The notes: generated by a model not told the origin, from the letters alone. DNA of 64,000 bases from Escherichia whittamii (GCF_014836715.1 NZ_JACSQI010000009.1:125729-189728), one strand, 5' to 3'. Positions 1 to 9,492 are shown, counted from the first letter of the stretch. Numbers and translations are program-made.

Positions 1-150
1 GCTGGGCAATTTTCATTCTCTAATGTTTTAACTTTGTAATTATTGCTGAAAAAAAATTAATCACCTGCCAAAAGAAATAAAAAAGAGAAAGCCTCCGATT
101 AAATTATTTCGTTACACTGGTTCCACTTTTGTGATTTGTACGGGTTCCCC

Positions 151-534
151 ATGAAGCTGACCATCATTCGATTAGAAAACTTTAGCGACCAGGACCGGAT
201 TGACCTGCAAAAGATCTGGCCGGAGTACTCCCCTTCCTCTTTACAGGTTGACGATAGTCACCGTATCTACGCCGCGCGTTTTAACGAGCGCCTGCTCGCT
301 GCCGTGCGAGTAACCTTAAGCGGCACTCAGGGAACACTGGATTCCCTGCGCGTGCGGGAAGTCACCCGACGTCGCGGTGTGGGGCAATATCTGCTGGAAG
401 AGGTTTTGCGTGATAATGCCAGCGTTTCATGCTGGTGGATGGCGGATGCAGGCGTGGAGGATCGCGGCGTGATGACGGCGTTTATGCAGACACTGGGGTT
501 TACGGCACAGCAGGGCGGCTGGGAGAAGCGTTAA
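151..534 (+). CDS. panM: PanM, PanD maturation factor / PanZ (GNAT fold)
   Basis: 127-residue GNAT-fold protein that binds acetyl-CoA and promotes self-cleavage of pro-PanD (aspartate decarboxylase), feeding beta-alanine into pantothenate and CoA synthesis; family role is established knowledge. The acetyl-CoA loop RRRGVGQYL is visible near residue 73. I start at the ATG at 151 (MKLTIIRL) rather than the in-frame ATG at 136, because the mature family begins there and five extra residues are not usual. The stop codon overlaps the stop of the convergent ataT gene by four bases, so the accessory toxin gene abuts panM directly. Confidence 0.95.
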   Translation: MKLTIIRLENFSDQDRIDLQKIWPEYSPSSLQVDDSHRIYAARFNERLLAAVRVTLSGTQGTLDSLRVREVTRRRGVGQYLLEEVLRDNASVSCWWMADAGVEDRGVMTAFMQTLGFTAQQGGWEKR

Positions 535-1058
535 TCGCTCTGTGTAAAAAGCAGTTCTATGGATTTGGTTGGGAAAAATAACGCATTTTCGTTTTCTCCG
601 ACCAACGGGATAAAGCCCAGCGACTGATAAAACGTATGGGCTTTTTCATTCAGCGCCTCGACAAAAAGACCGTGAATACCTACCGCTAAAGAGGCTGACC
701 AGACGACTTTCATGGCATGAGCAACCAGTGTTGCTCCCCATCCCTGCCCCTGTAATGAACGATCAATTGCCAGACGCCCAAGAGTGACGCTGGGAATATT
801 TTTGTAGGGGATTTTTTTCTGTTTCGATTTCGAGGGCAGTGCGGCTCGTTCAAAACAACTGCCGGATAATGTGTAATATCCCAGGACCTGACGTTCTGGA
901 GTGTTGCGACAAAGGATATACGCTCGCAGAATTTTATTGCGATGTTGACGAACCAGATGTGTCGTCAGAAAGAGATTTAAGGCTTCCTCGCCGCAGTCGA
1001 ATCGCTGTAGATCATAATCTGCATCATCGGTCAGAATCTCTATCGTCAGATCATCCAT
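531..1058 (-). CDS. ataT: AtaT, GNAT tRNA-acetylating toxin
   Basis: 175-residue toxin of the GNAT toxin-antitoxin class. AtaT of E. coli O157:H7 acetylates the amino group of Met on initiator tRNA and stops translation initiation; this protein matches my memory of AtaT almost residue for residue. Visible features: the acetyl-CoA loop QGQGWGAT at 103-110 and Tyr144 in HTFYQSLGF, the position of the catalytic tyrosine in AtaT. It lies six bases downstream of the antitoxin gene ataR, on the same strand, and its stop overlaps the panM stop. K-12 does not carry this pair here as far as I remember, so it is an accessory insertion between panM and livJ. Confidence 0.92.
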   Translation of the reverse strand: MDDLTIEILTDDADYDLQRFDCGEEALNLFLTTHLVRQHRNKILRAYILCRNTPERQVLGYYTLSGSCFERAALPSKSKQKKIPYKNIPSVTLGRLAIDRSLQGQGWGATLVAHAMKVVWSASLAVGIHGLFVEALNEKAHTFYQSLGFIPLVGENENALFFPTKSIELLFTQSD

Positions 1059-1064
1059 AAATAA

Positions 1065-1331
1065 TTACATTCCCTGAAGACGTTTTGCCGCACGTTTTAG
1101 CTTTTCACCTGGCGACGGTGGATTACTCAGCGCATCCATCACCCGTGTCCAGGATTCCTCATTGAGAATCATCCGCCGATGCTGTTCAATCACTTCCGCA
1201 GCCCGCTGCGAAGCGCTGTTCAACATAAATTGGCTGACGGACTGATTAGATATTGCAGCCGCTTCCTCAATTAGACTTTTGTCATCGTCAGTTAAACGCA
1301 GATCGATACGCTGCTTTTTAACAGCAGACAT
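1065..1331 (-). CDS. ataR: AtaR, ribbon-helix-helix antitoxin (DUF1778)
   Basis: 88-residue antitoxin that neutralises AtaT and, with it, represses the operon. The N-terminal part (KKQRIDLRLTDDDK) is the DNA-binding ribbon of the DUF1778/TacA family, followed by the helix with SVSQFML; the basic C-terminal tail (GEKLKRAAKRLQGM) is the part that wraps the toxin in this family. A strong ribosome binding site (AGGAGAG) sits upstream of the ATG at 1331. First gene of the two-gene ataRT operon. An inverted repeat upstream (1359-1377) is the likely operator. Confidence 0.92.
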   Translation of the reverse strand: MSAVKKQRIDLRLTDDDKSLIEEAAAISNQSVSQFMLNSASQRAAEVIEQHRRMILNEESWTRVMDALSNPPSPGEKLKRAAKRLQGM

Positions 1332-1358
1332 GTAAACTCTCCTGCTACTTATAAATAT

Positions 1359-1377
1359 GTACGGAATATCACCGTAC
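1359..1377. promoter_or_regulatory. Inverted repeat, candidate AtaR/AtaT operator
   Basis: Perfect inverted repeat GTACGG, seven-base spacer, CCGTAC, 28 bases upstream of the ataR start. Ribbon-helix-helix antitoxins bind such dyads to autoregulate; that this one is used is inference from position and symmetry. Confidence 0.6.
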
Positions 1378-1429
1378 GATAAGCATATCCTGGATTGTTT
1401 AATCTTTCTACAACCATTTCGACAAACAC

Positions 1430-1461
1430 AAAAAAACCCGATGGCAGTTCAGCGCATCGGG
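1430..1461 (-). terminator. Rho-independent terminator after livJ
   Basis: Read on the minus strand: stem CCCGATG / CATCGGG with an 11-base loop, followed by seven T. It sits just after the livJ stop at 1482 and separates livJ from the ataRT operon promoter. Confidence 0.85.
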
Positions 1462-1481
1462 CATTTTCATTTATCTAACAA

Positions 1482-2585
1482 TTACTTCGCATCAGTCGCC
1501 GTGCCGTTGGCGTGCCAGTCAAACACACCGAACTCAAAACCTTTCAGGTCGCCTTTCTCATCCCAGGTCAGCGGTCCCATCACCGTATCAACTGAGTTCG
1601 CTTTCAGGTATTTGGCGATCTCAGCCGGATCGTCAGACTGATTCAGGCCCGCCTGTAAAGATTGCAGCGCTGCATAGGTGGTCCAGACGAACGCGCCGCT
1701 TGGGTCCTGTTTTTTCGCTTTGATGGCATCAACAATCGGTTTGTTCGCCGGAACCTGATCGTAGTTCTTCGGCTTGGTCACCAACAGTCCTTCCGCTGAC
1801 TCGCCCGCAATATTAGACAGCGAGACGTTAGCCACACCTTCCGGCCCCATAAACTGAGTTTTCAGCCCTGCCGCGCGCGCCTGACGCAGGATCTGCCCCA
1901 TTTCCGGGTGATAACCGCCGTAGTAAACGAAGTCGATATTCTCTTTCTTCAGGCGTGCCACCAGGGTAGAGAAATCTTTTTCCCCGGCGGTGATGCCATC
2001 AAAGAACACCACGTTAGCATTGCCTTTCTTCAGGCCGTCCTGCACCGCACGCGCCAGACCTTCACCGTACTGTTGTTTGTCGTGAACGATAGCAATACGC
2101 TGCGGTTTCACTTTCTCAAGAATATATTTCGCCGCCGTTGGTCCCTGATCGGAGTCCAGGCCGGTGGTGCGCATAATCAACTTATAGCCGCGCGCGGTCA
2201 GTTCTGGCGCGGTTGCCGCTGGGGTGATCATTAAAATGCCTTCGTCTTCATAGATATCAGACGCAGGCTGCGTTGATGATGAACAGAGGTGACCAATGAC
2301 ATATTTAATGCCGTCGTTAACAACTTTGTTCGCCACCGCGACTGCCTGTTTCGGGTCACAGGCATCGTCATATTTCACGATTTGCAGTTTGTTGCCTTTG
2401 ATACCGCCTTTAGCGTTGATATCTGCAACCGCCTGCTCTGCGCCAGTAAACTCCTGGTCACCGTACTGGGCTACCGGACCGGACATCGCGCCCACGACCG
2501 CGACTTTAATATCTTCTGCCAGAGCCATATTGCTGAATGCCAGCGCGATACATCCTGCCAGTAACGCCTTACCCTTTATATTCAT
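1482..2585 (-). CDS. livJ: LivJ, Leu/Ile/Val periplasmic binding protein
   Basis: 367-residue periplasmic binding protein that delivers leucine, isoleucine and valine (also Thr, Ala, Ser) to the LivHMGF ABC transporter. Signal peptide of 23 residues ending SNMALA before EDIKVAVV; a two-lobed type I binding fold follows, with the [13 protein letters not shown] stretch contributing ligand contacts. I use the ATG at 2585 (MNIKGKALL), which gives the family's length and a proper signal peptide; the longer frame back to 2642 has no signal character. Monocistronic here, ending at a clear terminator. Confidence 0.97.
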   Translation of the reverse strand: MNIKGKALLAGCIALAFSNMALAEDIKVAVVGAMSGPVAQYGDQEFTGAEQAVADINAKGGIKGNKLQIVKYDDACDPKQAVAVANKVVNDGIKYVIGHLCSSSTQPASDIYEDEGILMITPAATAPELTARGYKLIMRTTGLDSDQGPTAAKYILEKVKPQRIAIVHDKQQYGEGLARAVQDGLKKGNANVVFFDGITAGEKDFSTLVARLKKENIDFVYYGGYHPEMGQILRQARAAGLKTQFMGPEGVANVSLSNIAGESAEGLLVTKPKNYDQVPANKPIVDAIKAKKQDPSGAFVWTTYAALQSLQAGLNQSDDPAEIAKYLKANSVDTVMGPLTWDEKGDLKGFEFGVFDWHANGTATDAK

Positions 2586-2810
2586 CCTGAGAATCCCCAT
2601 TCTTCTGGTTATTACGTGTGTTGTGATGTTGTTGTTCAGCACTTTATTTCGTTTTATGCATGGCTACCCGTGCTTTAGCAGCATACTCTGCTAAAACATA
2701 CCCGATTTTTATGATATTGGAATAGCTATTTTGACAGTTTATTAACAATCTGCGTGGGGATTGGCGTTTTGTCGGAGGGGAAAATTCATTATTACAGAGG
2801 CCCAAAAAAC

Positions 2811-2835
2811 AAAAACCCCGGACTCTCATCCAGGG
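2811..2835 (-). terminator. Rho-independent terminator after rpoH
   Basis: Minus strand: stem CCCTGGA / TCCGGGG (one G-T wobble), six-base loop, then a T-rich run broken by single bases. It follows the rpoH stop at 2857 by about 20 bases. Confidence 0.8.
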
Positions 2836-2856
2836 TTCTCTGCTTAACAGCGCAAA

Positions 2857-3711
2857 TTACGCTTCAATAGCAGCGCGAAGTTTTTTCATCGCGTTCTTTT
2901 CCAGCTGACGCACACGTTCAGCGGAAACACCGTAACGGTCGGCCAGTTCCTGCAACGTAGATTTGTTGTCTTCGTCCAGCCAGCGCGCGCGAATGATGTC
3001 CTGGCTACGTTCGTCAAGACCTTGCATCGCGTCGGTCAGACGGTTTGCCGCCTGCTCTTCCCAGTTATCATCTTCAATGCCGTCAGCAAAGTTAGATGAT
3101 TTATCCTGCAGATAGAGCACCGGAGCCATCGGCTGGCTGTCGGAATCGTCGTCGGAAGACATGTCAAAAGTCATGTCCTGTGCCGCCATACGCGATTCCA
3201 TCTCACGTACGTCTTTGCTGGTTACGCCCAGTTCGCGAGCCACCATTTCGACTTCATCCTGGTTAAACCAGCCCAGACGCTGCTTGGTTTTACGCAGGTT
3301 AAAGAACAGCTTGCGCTGCGCTTTGGTGGTCGCAACTTTGACAATACGCCAGTTACGCAAAACGTATTCGTGGATCTCTGCTTTGATCCAGTGAACGGCG
3401 AAGGATACCAGGCGCACACCCACTTCCGGGTTAAAACGGCGCACTGCTTTCATCAGGCCGATGTTACCTTCCTGAATCAAATCCGCCTGTGGCAGGCCAT
3501 AGCCCGCATAATTACGAGCAATATGAACAACAAACCGCAGGTGAGACAGGATCAGCGTTTTAGCTGCTTCCAGATCGCCATGGTAATGCAGCTTTTCAGC
3601 CAGCGCCCGCTCCTCGTCGGCCGACAACATCGGCCACGCGTTAGCTGCCCGGATGTAGGAATCCAGGTTGCCAACAGGGGCTAAAGCTAAACTTTGCATT
3701 TTGTCAGTCAT
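2857..3711 (-). CDS. rpoH: RNA polymerase sigma-32 (heat shock sigma factor)
   Basis: 284-residue sigma factor directing RNA polymerase to heat-shock promoters. Sigma region 2 spans about 50-125 ([30 protein letters not shown]), the RpoH box QRKLFFNLR is at 132-140, and the C-terminal region 4 helix-turn-helix includes [22 protein letters not shown]. Known control of the family: the 5' end of the mRNA, including the first ~200 coding bases, folds into an RNA thermometer that hides the start, and DnaK/FtsH control stability. Upstream sequence shows a sigma-E promoter and DnaA boxes (listed separately). A sigma-32 target, prlC, lies in this same window at 44,071. Confidence 0.98.
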   Translation of the reverse strand: MTDKMQSLALAPVGNLDSYIRAANAWPMLSADEERALAEKLHYHGDLEAAKTLILSHLRFVVHIARNYAGYGLPQADLIQEGNIGLMKAVRRFNPEVGVRLVSFAVHWIKAEIHEYVLRNWRIVKVATTKAQRKLFFNLRKTKQRLGWFNQDEVEMVARELGVTSKDVREMESRMAAQDMTFDMSSDDDSDSQPMAPVLYLQDKSSNFADGIEDDNWEEQAANRLTDAMQGLDERSQDIIRARWLDEDNKSTLQELADRYGVSAERVRQLEKNAMKKLRAAIEA

Positions 3712-3804
3712 TCAAATCCTCTCAATCGATATCTTCTGGCGCCTCAGTGGTAGCAACAACTGTGCCAGAGCTTAAGAGCAATGAGGTTATCATTCACTGT
3801 TTTA

Positions 3805-3831
3805 TCAGACAGTGATTTTATCCACAAGTTC
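3805..3831 (-). promoter_or_regulatory. Sigma-E promoter of rpoH (P3)
   Basis: On the minus strand: GAACTT at -35, exactly 16 bases, then TCTGA at -10, an excellent match to the sigma-E consensus. It lies about 100 bases upstream of the rpoH ATG and corresponds to the known P3 promoter that keeps rpoH expressed at lethal temperature. Confidence 0.9.
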
Positions 3832-3850
3832 AATGCAACGCTGTGAATAA
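3818..3850. promoter_or_regulatory. Two DnaA boxes over the rpoH promoters
   Basis: TTATCCACA on the plus strand at 3818-3826 and TTATTCACA on the minus strand at 3842-3850 both match the DnaA-box consensus TTATNCACA. The first overlaps the -35 of P3. DnaA repression of rpoH P3/P4 is established knowledge; the boxes are directly visible. Confidence 0.85.
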
Positions 3851-3905
3851 ATTACGCACAAAATGTGACATAGAGATGAAATACCGGGAAGAGACAACGG
3901 GATGT

Positions 3906-3938
3906 CTTTCCCTGCTACGGAACCCATTGCAGGGAAAG
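3906..3938. terminator. Hairpin between ftsX and rpoH, possible terminator
   Basis: Perfect 10-base stem CTTTCCCTGC / GCAGGGAAAG with a 13-base loop, just after the ftsX stop. No T run follows on the minus strand, so termination would be weak or Rho-aided; the rpoH promoters lie immediately downstream. Confidence 0.4.
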
Positions 3939-3955
3939 AGTATAGCACGCTTTTA

Positions 3956-5014
3956 TTATTCCGGCGTAAAATGGCGTAAATGTTGTACCGTGGCAAGCCA
4001 CGCTGCCACCCAGCCAATCATCGAACACACCAGCAGCAAAAGCAGACATTCATCGAACGATAAGCCATTGATATCAAACTTCGTTCCGAAAACCTGTGCC
4101 ACTTCCGCAACCGCCGATGACAAACGCAGTACCAAAATTTCTGACAAAATTAATGACAGCAATGCGCCAGAAAATCCCAGCAGTGCGCCACCATACAGGA
4201 ACGGACGGAGGATGAAACCATCCGTTGCACCAATCAGTTTCTGCACGTTGATGGAGTCACGGCGGGCAAAAATGCTCAGACGCACACTGTTGCCGATGAC
4301 GAGGAACACTGCCGCCACCATCAGCACACCAATCATAGCCGAAACACGCCCAACCAGCCCCGTCAGCGCGGTCAGACGGGCAAACCAGCTATCGTCCATT
4401 CGCACTTCATCAATACCGTTAATCTGGGTGATACGGTCGCGCAGTGTATTCAGTGACTCCGTCCCCTGAAAATCGAGTTTTGGGATCACCACCGCCACAG
4501 CCGGAAGCGGGTTTTCCTCCAGCATATCCAGCGCGCCGCCAAAACCAGACCAGTTACGGAACTCGCCCAGCGCGTCTTCACGAGAAAGATAGTTCACTTT
4601 CTCCACGCCCTGCTCGGCCTGTAGCTGCGCCACCACGCCCGCTGCGGCATCATCGTCCAGCGTTTTTTGCAGATAAACGGTAATTTGCGGTGACGGATAA
4701 TATTGCGTCGCCGCATGGTTGACGTTTTTGTACACCATATAACAAACGCTTGGTAGCGTCAGGGAGATGGCGATGACCATCACGGTTAAAAACGTGGCGA
4801 ACGGTTTGCTTTTTAAATCCTGCAAAGCGCCGTGGAACGCATAGCGCACCTGTTCGTTGAAAACGTTGGTTTTGCGATTTGCCGGTTTTGGCGAGGACTT
4901 CGCACGTTTCGGTGCGTTACGACCACCGTCGCCAGAGCCGCCTGCCGATTTACGGAAGCGATCAAGACGCCCGCCAAACTGCCGGATATGATTGATTGCA
5001 TCGCGCTTATTCAT
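3956..5014 (-). CDS. ftsX: FtsX, cell division ABC transporter-like membrane subunit
   Basis: 352-residue inner-membrane partner of FtsE at the divisome. FtsEX does not transport; it couples ATP hydrolysis to activation of the amidase activator EnvC and to divisome assembly. Layout seen: charged cytoplasmic N-terminus (~1-75), first membrane helix ([23 protein letters not shown]), a large periplasmic loop carrying the EnvC-binding region (about 100-220), then three more helices. Start chosen at the ATG at 5014 (MNKRDAIN); it overlaps the ftsE stop by eight bases, showing translational coupling. Last gene of ftsYEX. Confidence 0.97.
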   Translation of the reverse strand: MNKRDAINHIRQFGGRLDRFRKSAGGSGDGGRNAPKRAKSSPKPANRKTNVFNEQVRYAFHGALQDLKSKPFATFLTVMVIAISLTLPSVCYMVYKNVNHAATQYYPSPQITVYLQKTLDDDAAAGVVAQLQAEQGVEKVNYLSREDALGEFRNWSGFGGALDMLEENPLPAVAVVIPKLDFQGTESLNTLRDRITQINGIDEVRMDDSWFARLTALTGLVGRVSAMIGVLMVAAVFLVIGNSVRLSIFARRDSINVQKLIGATDGFILRPFLYGGALLGFSGALLSLILSEILVLRLSSAVAEVAQVFGTKFDINGLSFDECLLLLLVCSMIGWVAAWLATVQHLRHFTPE

Positions 5015-5675
5015 GGCCCACGCCTCCATGCAAGTGACCATCGCTCAGGGTGAGCATGCGATAGGAACGTCGTGAAATCAGGTTGATGTCGTGTGTTGCC
5101 ATCAATACTGTTACCCCAACGCGATTAAACTCTTCAAACAGACGTAAAATCCCTTCTGACAGCGCATCATCCAGGTTACCGGTCGGTTCGTCCGCCAGCA
5201 GTACCGCAGGTTTGTTCACTACCGCGCGGGCAATACCAACGCGCTGCTGTTCACCGCCAGAAAGCTGTATCGGAAAGTTTTTCGCTTTGTCCAGTAGCCC
5301 GACTTTATCCAGCGCCGCAGACACACGGCGACGAATATCGTCACCGCTGGCACCGGCGATAATCAACGGGATCGCCACGTTATCGTAGACTGTACGGTCC
5401 ATCAGCAGATGGTGATCCTGGAAAATCATGCCGATCTGGCGGCGCAAAAACGGAACTTCACGGTTTTTCAGACGCGTGATGTCATGGCCGCTAAACCAGA
5501 TTTTCCCGGCACTGGGCCGCTCAATCCCACAGATCAGCTTCAGGAGGGTACTTTTCCCTGCGCCGGAATGGCCGGTCAGAAACGCCATCTCACCCGGCTG
5601 CATATGAAACGTAACGCCCTGCAGCGCCTGTCTCCCACCGAGATAAGCCTTGCTGACATGTTCAAAGCGAATCAT
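5007..5675 (-). CDS. ftsE: FtsE, cell division ATP-binding protein
   Basis: 222-residue ABC ATPase of the FtsEX complex on the cytoplasmic face of the division site. Walker [10 protein letters not shown] at 35-43, Q-loop FQDHH near 86, signature LSGGEQQRV at 138-146, Walker B VLLADEP with catalytic Glu163, and H-loop ATHD are all present. Starts two bases after the ftsY stop and overlaps ftsX, so the three genes are read as one transcript. Confidence 0.98.
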   Translation of the reverse strand: MIRFEHVSKAYLGGRQALQGVTFHMQPGEMAFLTGHSGAGKSTLLKLICGIERPSAGKIWFSGHDITRLKNREVPFLRRQIGMIFQDHHLLMDRTVYDNVAIPLIIAGASGDDIRRRVSAALDKVGLLDKAKNFPIQLSGGEQQRVGIARAVVNKPAVLLADEPTGNLDDALSEGILRLFEEFNRVGVTVLMATHDINLISRRSYRMLTLSDGHLHGGVGHE

Positions 5676-5677
5676 TG

Positions 5678-7216
5678 TTAATCCTCTCGGGCAAAAAGTG
5701 CCTCTATAAAGTCGTCCGCTTTAAACGGACGCAAATCCTCAATACGTTCGCCGACACCAATGTAGCGGATAGGAATACCAAACTGGTCAGCCACCGAGAA
5801 AATTACCCCGCCTTTCGCCGTGCCGTCCAGTTTCGTTAACGTGATGCCGGTTAAGCCAACCGCTTCGTGGAACAGTTTGGCCTGGCTTACCGCATTCTGC
5901 CCGGTGCTGGCGTCGATAGTCAGCATAACTTCATGCGGGGCTTCAACGTCGAGTTTCTTCATCACGCGGACGATTTTCTTCAGCTCTTCCATCAGGTGCG
6001 ATTTGTTCTGCAAGCGTCCGGCGGTATCGGCAATCAGAACGTCAACATTACGCGCCTTCGCAGCCTGAATGGCGTCAAAGATAACAGAGGCGGAATCCGC
6101 ACCAGTATGCTGGGCAATCACCGGGATATTGTTGCGCTGGCCCCAGACCTGCAACTGTTCAACCGCTGCCGCACGGAAAGTATCGCCCGCCGCCAGCATG
6201 ACCGATTTACCTTGCTGCTCAAACTGACGCGCCAGCTTGCCAATCGTCGTGGTTTTCCCCACGCCGTTGACGCCTACCATCAGGATCACAAACGGCGCTT
6301 TGCCTTCGACATTAAGCGGTTCATCAACTTTCGCCAGAATCTCGCCCATCTCTTCTTTCAGCAGGCCATAGAGCGCCTCAGCGTCACGAAGCTGCTTGCG
6401 GGATGCGCCTTCTGTCAGATTGGTGATGATTTTACGCGTGGTTTCCACACCCACATCGGCGATTAAAAGCTGTTCTTCCAGCTCTTCAAACAGATCATCG
6501 TCGATTTTTTTACCGCGGAACAGGCTGATAAATCCGGAACCGAGGTTTTCTTTGGTTTTTAACAGGCTGCGTTTCAGGCGCGCGAAGAAACCTTCTTTGG
6601 TCGGTTTTTCCTGCTCCTGAGCGATTTCTTCCACCGGCTGCTCTTCTTCTGCCGGAGGAACCACCATCACCGCCTCTTCTGCCGCTTCGGCGGCCAGCGC
6701 CTGTGCTTCCAGCTCTTCGTCGGTGATTTCTTCTTTAACCGCTTCTTCTTGCGCCGCTTCGACAATCTCCACGGTTTCCGTTTCTGCCTGCCATTCTTCT
6801 GGCGAAACTTCTTCGGCTTTAACGTCTTCCGGCAATGGCAGCTCTTCACGCTCAATAGCCACTGGCTCCGGCGTAACTTCAGGTTCAACTACCGGTGCTG
6901 ACGATTCTTCCACTACAGGTTCTGGCTGCGCACTGACTTCCGCTTCGATAACAGCTTCAGGCTGCACTTTCTCGCTTTCGGCAACCTGTTCAGTCACTTC
7001 CACTACTTCGGCAGCAAAAGTTTCCGCCTCGGCTTCTGTATGGGCCTGCGGCAACTCCTCAACAGGTTGTTCAGCAACCTTCGCAGGCTCTTCTGCCTGG
7101 ACAGTTTCTTCTACAACTGATTGATCGTTTTGGACTTCTGTCTCTTTTTCCGGGGTCTGCTCTTTTTGACCAAAGCCCAGCCAGGAAAAAAAGCCACGTT
7201 TTTTTTCTTTCGCCAT
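5678..7216 (-). CDS. ftsY: FtsY, signal recognition particle receptor
   Basis: 512-residue SRP receptor GTPase that docks SRP-ribosome complexes at SecYEG. Order: short N-terminal amphipathic segment (KKRGFFSWLGFG), a long acidic, Glu/Val/Ala-rich A domain to about residue 205, then the N domain and the G domain with P-loop GVNGVGKTTT near 308, DTAGR, and TKLDGTAKGG. The K-12 protein is 497 residues; the extra ~15 lie in the low-complexity acidic domain, which is known to vary in length between strains. First gene of ftsYEX. Confidence 0.97.
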   Translation of the reverse strand: MAKEKKRGFFSWLGFGQKEQTPEKETEVQNDQSVVEETVQAEEPAKVAEQPVEELPQAHTEAEAETFAAEVVEVTEQVAESEKVQPEAVIEAEVSAQPEPVVEESSAPVVEPEVTPEPVAIEREELPLPEDVKAEEVSPEEWQAETETVEIVEAAQEEAVKEEITDEELEAQALAAEAAEEAVMVVPPAEEEQPVEEIAQEQEKPTKEGFFARLKRSLLKTKENLGSGFISLFRGKKIDDDLFEELEEQLLIADVGVETTRKIITNLTEGASRKQLRDAEALYGLLKEEMGEILAKVDEPLNVEGKAPFVILMVGVNGVGKTTTIGKLARQFEQQGKSVMLAAGDTFRAAAVEQLQVWGQRNNIPVIAQHTGADSASVIFDAIQAAKARNVDVLIADTAGRLQNKSHLMEELKKIVRVMKKLDVEAPHEVMLTIDASTGQNAVSQAKLFHEAVGLTGITLTKLDGTAKGGVIFSVADQFGIPIRYIGVGERIEDLRPFKADDFIEALFARED

Positions 7217-7365
7217 CTGCGACTACACTCCTCGCTGTTGCTTCATGGCACAGCGTTAACGCTATGTACATAGCAGCTAAAAAAATGATGAAATAGTCTA
7301 TCACTTAACTGAATACACATCACCGCCTGCAATTATGTGTTATCTGGCGGATTGAGCAATTTATC

Positions 7366-7962
7366 ATGAAAAAACCGAATCATTCCGGTAGCGGCCAAAT
7401 CCGCATTATTGGCGGGCAGTGGCGAGGCCGTAAACTCCCGGTTCCCGACAGCCCAGGCCTGCGCCCCACCACCGATCGCGTGCGCGAAACGTTATTTAAC
7501 TGGTTGGCTCCGGTTATCGTCGATGCGCAATGCCTGGATTGCTTTGCCGGTAGCGGCGCGCTGGGGCTGGAAGCCTTGTCACGCTACGCTGCGGGCGCCA
7601 CGCTGATTGAGATGGATCGCGCGGTGCATCAGCAATTAATCAAGAATCTGGCAACCCTGAAAGCAGATAATGCACGGGTGGTTAACAGCAATGCAATGTC
7701 ATTCCTGGCGCAAAAAGGCACACCGCATAATATCGTGTTTGTCGATCCGCCATTCCGCCGGGGTTTGTTGGAAGAAACCATTAATTTACTGGAAGACAAC
7801 GGCTGGCTAGCTGACGAAGCCTGGGTCTATGTCGAGAGCGAAGTAGAAAATGGCCTGCCTACTGTGCCAGCAAACTGGTCGTTATATCGGGAAAAAGTGG
7901 CGGGTCAAGTTGCTTATCGGTTGTATCAGCGTGAAACACAAGGAGAAAGTGATGCTGATTAA
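7366..7962 (+). CDS. rsmD: RsmD, 16S rRNA m2G966 methyltransferase
   Basis: 198-residue SAM-dependent methyltransferase that modifies G966 of 16S rRNA in the 30S subunit. SAM motif I DCFAGSGALG is at 58-67 and the catalytic motif DPPF at 127-130. Divergent from ftsY across 149 bases. Its 3' end overlaps yhhL by 11 bases, so the two are likely co-translated. Confidence 0.97.
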   Translation: MKKPNHSGSGQIRIIGGQWRGRKLPVPDSPGLRPTTDRVRETLFNWLAPVIVDAQCLDCFAGSGALGLEALSRYAAGATLIEMDRAVHQQLIKNLATLKADNARVVNSNAMSFLAQKGTPHNIVFVDPPFRRGLLEETINLLEDNGWLADEAWVYVESEVENGLPTVPANWSLYREKVAGQVAYRLYQRETQGESDAD

Positions 7963-8221
7963 TATTGGACGTTTGTTAATGCTTTTCGTATGGGGATTTT
8001 TAATCCTCAATCTTGTTCAGCCATTTCCGCGACCGCTGAATATTTTCGTTAACGTGGCGCTGATTTTTATGGTGCTGATGCATGGTTTGCAACTGGCATT
8101 ACTGAAATCTACCTTGCCGAAAGATGGCCCTCAGATGACCACTGCTGAAAAGGTGCGTATTTTCCTTTTCGGCGTGTTTGAACTGCTGGTCTGGCAGAAG
8201 AAATTTAAGGTCAAAAAATAA
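7952..8221 (+). CDS. yhhL: YhhL, DUF1145 small inner-membrane protein
   Basis: 89-residue protein with two hydrophobic helices (about 3-25 and 30-50) and a basic C-terminus ending KKFKVKK; matches YhhL. Function unknown. Start is the ATG at 7952, inside the rsmD 3' end, preceded by AAGGAGAAAGTG, a strong ribosome binding site. Overlap with rsmD suggests coupled expression. Confidence 0.9.
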   Translation: MLINIGRLLMLFVWGFLILNLVQPFPRPLNIFVNVALIFMVLMHGLQLALLKSTLPKDGPQMTTAEKVRIFLFGVFELLVWQKKFKVKK

Positions 8222-8246
8222 CCTGACCATTAACAAAGTGCGCTTT

Positions 8247-8340
8247 GTTTATGCCAGATGCAGCAAAACCGCCTTATCCGGCCTGCAAAATATTGCAAAT
8301 TCAATATGCAGGCCTGATAAGCGCGGCGGTTCAGGCGATT
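8247..8340. repeat. REP/BIME element between yhhL and yhhM
   Basis: Palindromic REP-type sequence: GCCAGATG...CCGCCTTATCCGGCCTGC followed by an inverted GCAGGCCTGATAAGCG...CGGCG unit. Lies between the convergent ends of yhhL and yhhM. Confidence 0.75.
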
Positions 8341-8358
8341 ATCTGTCCTGAAATAACC

Positions 8359-8718
8359 TTATTGCTCGCCAACAAAGCTGACAAATCGCGTGCCTTTATA
8401 GCTCAACGTACCTTTTTCCCCCACCGTCAGGGCATGGTATTGCTGGGCATCAAGACGAAACGTCTGCTCCAGCCCGCCGCTTTGCGGTTTGAAGCTTGCC
8501 TCATAGCGCATACTGGTGCCAGCCGGAGTCACTTCCTGCTGGCGCGAACGGCGATCGTTAATTGGTTTTTCCCGCTTGTTACTCACCACCACCAGCTTTT
8601 GCTGGAGCGGCGCCATATCATTATCAGCTTTTTCCCGCCGCTGCTGCATAAAGCGAAACGATGCTGCGATGACAATTAAGCCAATGATAACAATAAAGAA
8701 AAGAGGTGGTTTACTCAT
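8359..8718 (-). CDS. yhhM: YhhM, DUF2500 membrane-anchored protein
   Basis: 119-residue protein with one N-terminal membrane helix (FFIVIIGLIVIAASFRF) followed by a basic linker and a soluble domain of beta-strand character typical of the DUF2500 family. Function unknown. The N-terminal helix with short cytoplasmic start predicts a periplasmic-facing or membrane-tethered soluble domain. Convergent with yhhL, divergent from yhhN. Confidence 0.9.
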   Translation of the reverse strand: MSKPPLFFIVIIGLIVIAASFRFMQQRREKADNDMAPLQQKLVVVSNKREKPINDRRSRQQEVTPAGTSMRYEASFKPQSGGLEQTFRLDAQQYHALTVGEKGTLSYKGTRFVSFVGEQ

Positions 8719-8859
8719 CTTTGTACCTTATCGGAAAATGCGGAAATAAGCATACCCTGCCCGTTATGGTGTTGTCATCTGTCCGCCCTCGCCACTAAAC
8801 TGAATAACAAGACTGTAGGCATTCCGCTTACTAAATAATAACGAATTCAAGGAACTAAG

Positions 8860-9486
8860 ATGCTTTGGTCGTTTATCGCTGTCTGTCTTTCCGCATGGCT
8901 ATCTGTGGATGCCTCCTATCGTGGTTCAACCTGGCAACGCTGGGTGTTTAAACCGTTAACGCTTCTTCTCCTGCTATTACTGGCCTGGCAAGCGCCGATG
9001 TTCGACGCCATTAGCTATCTGGTACTGGCGGGGCTATGTGCGTCGCTGCTGGGCGATGCGCTAACGCTATTACCACGTCAGCGTCTGATGTACGCCATTG
9101 GCGCATTTTTCCTCTCTCACCTACTGTACACCATCTATTTCGCCAGCCAGATGACGCTCTCTTTCTTCTGGCCGCTGCCGCTGGTGCTGCTGGTACTGGG
9201 CGCGCTGTTGCTGGCCATTATCTGGACGCGCCTGGAAGAGTTACGTTGGCCCATTTGTACCTTTGTCGGTATGACGCTGGTGATGGTGTGGCTGGCAGGT
9301 GAACTGTGGTTCTTCCGCCCGACTGCTCCGGCCCTTTCTGCGTTTGTCGGTGCTTCGTTACTGTTTATCAGTAACTTTGTCTGGCTGGGTAGCCACTATC
9401 GCCGCCGCTTCCGGGCCGATAACGCGATTGCTGCAGCTTGTTACTTTGCCGGTCACTTCCTCATCGTCCGCTCGCTGTATCTCTGA
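8860..9486 (+). CDS. yhhN: YhhN, TMEM86/lysoplasmalogenase-family membrane protein
   Basis: 208-residue inner-membrane protein with about eight hydrophobic segments, family YhhN/TMEM86. Mammalian TMEM86B hydrolyses lysoplasmalogens; the bacterial activity is not established, so the family name is all I claim. Starts at the ATG at 8860 after an AAGGAA site. Ends just before the zntA promoter. Confidence 0.92.
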   Translation: MLWSFIAVCLSAWLSVDASYRGSTWQRWVFKPLTLLLLLLLAWQAPMFDAISYLVLAGLCASLLGDALTLLPRQRLMYAIGAFFLSHLLYTIYFASQMTLSFFWPLPLVLLVLGALLLAIIWTRLEELRWPICTFVGMTLVMVWLAGELWFFRPTAPALSAFVGASLLFISNFVWLGSHYRRRFRADNAIAAACYFAGHFLIVRSLYL

Positions 9487-9492
9487 TAAAAC

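Noticed and set aside
6723..7124. Ser/Thr-rich 133-residue frame opposite ftsY
   Set aside because: Antisense of the Glu/Ala-rich acidic domain of FtsY; the low complexity is a reflection of that repeat.
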